Below are positions 6,280 through 9,205 of a stretch of 9,205 nt of DNA, piece after piece. The notes below the pieces were generated by a model, which saw only the letters and a program-made list of their open reading frames with translations, made no database searches and was not told where the DNA came from. The DNA comes from Bacteroidales bacterium UBA4353. GTDB lineage: Bacteria; Bacteroidota; Bacteroidia; Bacteroidales; Paludibacteraceae. The stretch spans positions 1 to 9,205 of the forward strand of contig DGSV01000032.1 in NCBI GenBank assembly GCA_002394025.1, in the 5' to 3' direction. Position 1 is the first letter of the stretch. Every line of letters begins with the position of its first letter. Position numbers and translations under genes: made by a program.

Positions 6280-7269
6280 TTAAGCTGCTGTTAGTCCGAA
6301 GAATGGAATATGTTTGGCGATTGCCAATGAGTAGTAGAATAATATTGAGTAGAGAGTGCCGATAGCCATGATGTATTTGGTGAGTTGCTGGGCATTATGG
6401 TATTCGGTAGTGTTCTTTGCCATGGCCGTTATGATGGCAAGTATTATCATTGGCAACATGATTCCGATAGCCATATATCGCCATGTTGTGGCGTTATTGG
6501 CTTGTTTGCTGATTATTAGGCAAAGGATGGCTATAGTGATTAATATCAGGCTAATGACTACTATCTTGGTTTTTGTGTCACCGAGCACGATAGGCACTGT
6601 CCGGCATTCCATTTCGCGGTCGCCTGCTTGGTCTTCCATATCTTTGATGATTTCGCGAATCAGTGTTATGAGAAACGCAAATAATGCAAAACATCCTATA
6701 TAGGTGTATAGTGCGGGAACTATAGGAGTTTGCATTAGTATCTCGTTGCCGTATTGGTGTTTTAGTGCAGCGATATGCGCTATTGCCATGAGTAGTATGG
6801 CCAGTGAGGTGGCGAGCGCGATGATGATATTTCCGATGAGGAATTGTCGTTTATAGCTTGCCGAATAGAACCATAACATACCGGGCACGAGGATGATAAT
6901 GACCGCAAGCATCATACTGCGCAGGTCAGCGCTGACAGTTAGTCCGCAGATAATGCCTATGACAGACAGCACTTGATGGATGCGTGCCGCTGTTTGGCGG
7001 TCTATGGAGACACCGACAAGGCGGTTGACGGGATGGTTGATGGCATCAATCTTAACGTCGAAATAGTCGTTGATGGCATACCCGGCGGCTGCTATGCATA
7101 GCACGGCAATGACCAGTAGGGCGAAATGCCATGTGGAGAGAGGTACGCTATCGGCGCTGAAACCATAAGAGGCGAGGATAGGTATTGCAACGCAGCGGTG
7201 CATACACCAAAGTGCGAGTGCCAAAAAAAGCAGGTTTTTATAACGAACGAGACGGAAATAGTTAATCAT
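6280..7269 (-). CDS. UbiA-family prenyltransferase (digeranylgeranylglyceryl phosphate synthase-like)
   Basis: An integral-membrane prenyltransferase that transfers an isoprenoid chain from a polyprenyl diphosphate to an acceptor. The 329-residue product has eight to nine hydrophobic segments. Both Asp-rich Mg/diphosphate motifs are intact: NDYFDVKID (67-75) with NHPVNR after it, and DMEDQAGD (210-217), preceded by REIIK and followed by RTVPIVLG. The subgroup in Bacteroidota is commonly annotated as geranylgeranylglycerol-phosphate geranylgeranyltransferase; the acceptor is therefore predicted, not shown, and quinone or other lipid prenylation remains possible. No first-step GGGP synthase is in the window. 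The ATG at 7269 precedes the usual N-terminal FRLVRYKNLL. It leads a tight block with maf and the permease. Its leader carries an AT-rich 15-mer that is also present before the deacetylase gene. Confidence 0.88.
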   Translation of the reverse strand: MINYFRLVRYKNLLFLALALWCMHRCVAIPILASYGFSADSVPLSTWHFALLVIAVLCIAAAGYAINDYFDVKIDAINHPVNRLVGVSIDRQTAARIHQVLSVIGIICGLTVSADLRSMMLAVIIILVPGMLWFYSASYKRQFLIGNIIIALATSLAILLMAIAHIAALKHQYGNEILMQTPIVPALYTYIGCFALFAFLITLIREIIKDMEDQAGDREMECRTVPIVLGDTKTKIVVISLILITIAILCLIISKQANNATTWRYMAIGIMLPMIILAIITAMAKNTTEYHNAQQLTKYIMAIGTLYSILFYYSLAIAKHIPFFGLTAA

Positions 7270-7271
7270 TT

Positions 7272-7286
7272 ACAATTTACTATTTG
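7272..7286 (-). repeat. AT-rich leader 15-mer before the UbiA-family gene
   Basis: On the minus strand CAAATAGTAAATTGT ends 2 nt before the UbiA-family ATG. The identical 15-mer occurs at 8070-8084, before the deacetylase ATG. It covers the place where a ribosome binding site would be, and no Shine-Dalgarno sequence is seen. It may be a translation-enhancing A-rich leader, an operator, or a dispersed repeat. The remaining part of the 7270-7441 gap holds an 8-bp double repeat (GATATTTC at 7349-7356 and 7357-7364) and no credible small gene. Confidence 0.6.
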
Positions 7287-7387
7287 TTTGGTGATTTTAT
7301 CATTTTGTTATTTGTACGGACATGGCATTGTTGATTCCTGATGATTTGATATTTCGATATTTCGATGATACGATTTCTTATGATATC

Positions 7388-7418
7388 TTTACGGAAACTG
7401 ATGCGCCATATATCTTTG
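7388..7418 (+). promoter_or_regulatory. Possible plus-strand promoter, antisense to the deacetylase 3' end
   Basis: TATCTTTG (7411-7418) matches the Bacteroidota -7 consensus TAnnTTTG. TTTA (7388-7391), one mismatch from the -33 TTTG, lies upstream at the expected 19-nt spacing. A transcript from here would start near 7422 and run antisense into the deacetylase gene, whose stop is at 7442-7444. The -7 box overlaps the heptamer relic at 7413-7433, so the match may be a by-product of that repeat. Confidence 0.3.
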
Positions 7419-7433
7419 CTCTTTGTCCTTGTT
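7413..7433. repeat. Short heptamer run, related to the 444-569 array
   Basis: TCTTTGC (7413-7419), TCTTTGT (7420-7426) and CCTTGTT (7427-7433) form about two and a half heptamers of the same type as the first units of the long array. They lie 8 bp beyond the stop codon of the deacetylase gene, the same relative position as the array after ispH. Only two units are good matches, so chance cannot be excluded. Confidence 0.45.
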
Positions 7434-7441
7434 TTTCTTCC

Positions 7442-8053
7442 TCAAAGCACTCCGAAACTATAGCCTTGTTCTTTCCACCATTTGAGTGCTTGTGGCAGCA
7501 CCGGCAGCATATTATGCCGTGCCTTAATCGAATCGTGGAAAACTATGATGGATCCGTTGCGTGTGTGCCTTTTGACATTGAAGAGTATGAAATCCGGTTT
7601 TAGCCATTTGCTCCAATCGTTGGCAAGTACGTCCCAGAGTATAATTTCGTAGCCTTCGCGTTTGAGTAGGCTGACTTGCGGAGCTCTGAGTCTGCCGTGC
7701 GGTGGTCGGAAGAGTTTTGTACCCAGCATATCGTTGGTTTTCTTCACGTCAGCCACGTAAGATCTCACTCCGCTATGAAGTCCTTGCAGATGGTGATAGC
7801 TATGGCTGCCTACGTGGTGCCCGCGGCTAATCACTTGTTGATATACATCAGGGTGCTTGCGCACGTTGTCGCCGACCATAAAGAATGTCGCCTTGACATC
7901 GTATTGGTCAAGAATATCAAGCACCAAAGGGGTCACCTCGGGCACCGGACCATCGTCGAAAGTCAGATAAATGACTTTCTTGGACGGGTCTTTGCGCCAT
8001 GTGAACCCTTTGAAAAAATATCGTACCCAATCGGGAATTTGAAACAGAATCAT
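7442..8053 (-). CDS. Polysaccharide deacetylase family protein (NodB homology, CE4)
   Basis: A single NodB domain of 203 residues, predicted to remove N- or O-acetyl groups from a polysaccharide such as peptidoglycan or another cell-wall glycan, with a divalent metal. All five CE4 motifs are visible: TFDDGP (31-36, with Asp33 and Asp34), HSYHH (84-88, metal ligands H84 and H88), RPPHG (116-120, with His119 where many family members have Tyr), WDVLANDW (140-147) and IIVFHD (169-174, with His173). There is no evident signal peptide; the first 20 residues are short and amphipathic (MILFQIPDWVRYFFKGFTWR), so location is uncertain. The ATG at 8053 follows an AT-rich repeated leader without a clear ribosome binding site. 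The gene stands between porV and the UbiA-family gene with gaps of 143 and 172 bp, so it may be its own transcription unit. Confidence 0.92.
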   Translation of the reverse strand: MILFQIPDWVRYFFKGFTWRKDPSKKVIYLTFDDGPVPEVTPLVLDILDQYDVKATFFMVGDNVRKHPDVYQQVISRGHHVGSHSYHHLQGLHSGVRSYVADVKKTNDMLGTKLFRPPHGRLRAPQVSLLKREGYEIILWDVLANDWSKWLKPDFILFNVKRHTRNGSIIVFHDSIKARHNMLPVLPQALKWWKEQGYSFGVL

Positions 8054-8054
8054 G

Positions 8055-8181
8055 CTTATTTACTATTTGACAATTTACTATTTGACAATTTATATGTCCA
8101 TCATACTTTGTCCAGCCTCAAAATAGACAATAGTGGCAAAATAATTATAACGGATTAATAAATAGATAAATAGTAAATAAG
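8055..8181. repeat. AT-rich tandem and inverted repeats between porV and the deacetylase gene
   Basis: A 15-bp unit ATTTACTATTTGACA occurs twice in tandem (8058-8072 and 8073-8087) just upstream of the deacetylase ATG. CTTATTTACTATTT (8055-8068) has a perfect 14-bp inverted partner at 8168-8181, close to the porV stop, enclosing 99 bp. The 11-mer AAATAGTAAAT thus occurs three times in minus orientation (including the UbiA leader) and once in plus. No classical intrinsic terminator for porV and no exact TAnnTTTG promoter is seen here. The gap could be a non-coding regulatory leader or a small MITE-like insert; the arms are of low complexity. Confidence 0.7.
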
Positions 8182-8196
8182 TAAATCGTAAATTAA

Positions 8197-9205
8197 TTAT
8201 TTATCCTTGTCCCAGATGTTTTTTAGTCCGTCCATATTGAACGCCAGTGTGAAGCGCAGAGTCTGGTCGAGGGGGTTTGTTTGGTTAGCTATTACGTAAG
8301 CTACGTCGAGCTGGAACATTGATAGTCTGAATCCGGCGCCTACAGTCCAGTAGCGTCTGTTACCTTTAATTTTTGATTCGTGGCTATATCCAACACGTGC
8401 CATAAACTGGTGGTTATAGGCATATTCGAGACCGATACCCCATTGTATTTCCTTCATTTCCTCTTTGAAGCCTCCCGGTGCGTCGGCGAATGATTTGAAC
8501 CATCCTGCAGGTGCCGTTATGTCTGAATATTCTTTCTGTGTCATCTTACCTTCGGGATTATCTTCGCTGACGTAATCTTTTGATTTCATAGAAGGTACGA
8601 GAAGTTTGCTGGCGTCGGCGGCTATGGTCAGTGTGTTATATTCGTTGAAAGGTTGCTCCCAACTGATACCGAGTGCCATCTTGGCGGGTATGAAGTTTGA
8701 CGTGGCTTTTTTGTCGTAAGAAATCTTACTACCGAGGTTGCTGATATTGAATCCGACACCGAGCAGCGCTTTACCCATCTTGAGGTCGAACGGCTGTTGG
8801 TAGAATACCGCCACGTCGGCTCCGAATGCCATACCGGGGTACATCTCTGTGCTTCCCGAAGTACTGCTGTTAGCACCGTTATTGAGGTCAGAATAAATAA
8901 AGCGGAATGCTACACCCATTGACACGTATTCGTGGAGTTTATGCGAGTAAGCCACGTCTGCCGACCATTCGTTTGGATGTGCGGTGGAGAGTGTATTGCC
9001 GTTGTAGTCAGTGAGTTGTACGCTACCTAATGAGAAATAACGCAGTGATGCTGACACAGCGCCTCCCACATCACCGATGTTGTAGTATCCGGCAGCATAG
9101 ACGAGGTCTATATCTTTTACGATTTTGCGCAACCATGGAGTATAGCTTATCGCCGCACCACCTTTACCGTTCATCAGGGCATATTTTGCAGGGTTCCAGT
9201 ACTGC
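8197..9205 (-). CDS. porV: Type IX secretion system outer-membrane protein PorV (LptO), 5' end missing
   Basis: PorV is a FadL-like outer-membrane barrel of the T9SS. It shuttles folded cargo from the Sov translocon to the attachment complex and supports PorU-dependent removal of cargo C-terminal domains. The frame stays open to the right edge of the window, giving 336 codons, with the signal peptide and first residues lost. The visible start reads QYWNPAKYALMNGKGGAAISYTPWL, where WNPA is the conserved turn after the first strand; the internal Met at 9174 is not the start. Further family features are DIDLVYAAGYY, VGGAVSASLRYFSLG, a series of amphipathic strands, GWFKSFADAPGGFKEEM and the C-terminal strand TLRFTLAFNMDGL. 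porU would be expected upstream, outside the window, judging from other Bacteroidota. A 143-bp AT-rich gap separates it from the deacetylase gene. Confidence 0.92.
   Translation of the reverse strand, partial: QYWNPAKYALMNGKGGAAISYTPWLRKIVKDIDLVYAAGYYNIGDVGGAVSASLRYFSLGSVQLTDYNGNTLSTAHPNEWSADVAYSHKLHEYVSMGVAFRFIYSDLNNGANSSTSGSTEMYPGMAFGADVAVFYQQPFDLKMGKALLGVGFNISNLGSKISYDKKATSNFIPAKMALGISWEQPFNEYNTLTIAADASKLLVPSMKSKDYVSEDNPEGKMTQKEYSDITAPAGWFKSFADAPGGFKEEMKEIQWGIGLEYAYNHQFMARVGYSHESKIKGNRRYWTVGAGFRLSMFQLDVAYVIANQTNPLDQTLRFTLAFNMDGLKNIWDKDK

Noticed and set aside
7322..7603. Plus-strand open frame of 93 codons in the gap after the deacetylase gene
   Set aside because: More than half of it is antisense to the deacetylase C-terminus, and its composition shows no family motif. 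An ACGGAC before the ATG is not enough.
8089..8196. Canonical promoter or intrinsic terminator between porV and the deacetylase gene
   Set aside because: Two TATTTTG words on the minus strand (8119-8125 and 8137-8143) are one base short of TAnnTTTG and lack a properly spaced TTTG; no GC stem followed by a T-run is present.
9172..9174. Internal Met as the start of PorV
   Set aside because: The frame remains open to the window edge and encodes the conserved WNPAKYA segment before this Met, so the gene is truncated by the window.

Overview
The window reads as chromosomal DNA from a member of the Bacteroidota, most likely order Bacteroidales (Prevotella-like or a related gut/oral lineage). The evidence is two type IX secretion system (T9SS) outer-membrane proteins (PorV and PorQ), a BACON-type lipoprotein, a TAnnTTTG-type promoter box, weak Shine-Dalgarno sequences and moderate GC. 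The species cannot be fixed from the sequence alone.

All nine supported genes lie on the minus strand, so transcription runs from right to left. In that order they are: porV (5' end beyond the window), a short NodB-type polysaccharide deacetylase, a UbiA-family prenyltransferase, a Maf nucleotide pyrophosphatase, a LolC/E-like FtsX permease, porQ, a BACON lipoprotein, cmk and ispH. UbiA-maf-permease (gaps of 8 and 5 bp) and lipoprotein-cmk-ispH (gaps of 5 and 14 bp) look like co-transcribed blocks. porQ has its own promoter-like box, placed so close to the ATG that its mRNA would be nearly leaderless. Most of the genes serve the cell envelope (T9SS attachment-complex barrels, lipoprotein-export-like permease, deacetylase) or isoprenoid and lipid supply (IspH, UbiA). 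Cmk and Maf act on nucleotides.

Positions 1-565 hold no gene. They hold a composite of repeats: a 50-bp exact direct repeat (1-50 and 319-368) with a third 33-bp copy (417-449), a palindromic unit present in inverted orientation (94-146 against 376-424), two adjacent 11-bp-stem hairpins (264-286 and 289-319), and an 18-unit heptanucleotide array (444-569) that runs into the ispH stop codon. Each direct-repeat copy ends in the same short sequence and then enters TTCTTTG-type heptamers of different number, which suggests a modular repeat with a variable heptamer tail. A small relic of the same heptamer lies just 3' of the deacetylase gene.

The two intergenic gaps at 7270-7441 and 8054-8196 share an exact 15-mer just upstream of the UbiA and deacetylase start codons. 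The second gap also carries a 15-bp tandem repeat and a 14-bp perfect inverted repeat. I see no mobile-element ORF, CRISPR array, tRNA or rRNA. The strongest candidates for something undescribed are the repeat/heptamer composite and the shared AT-rich leader element; no new protein system is evident.
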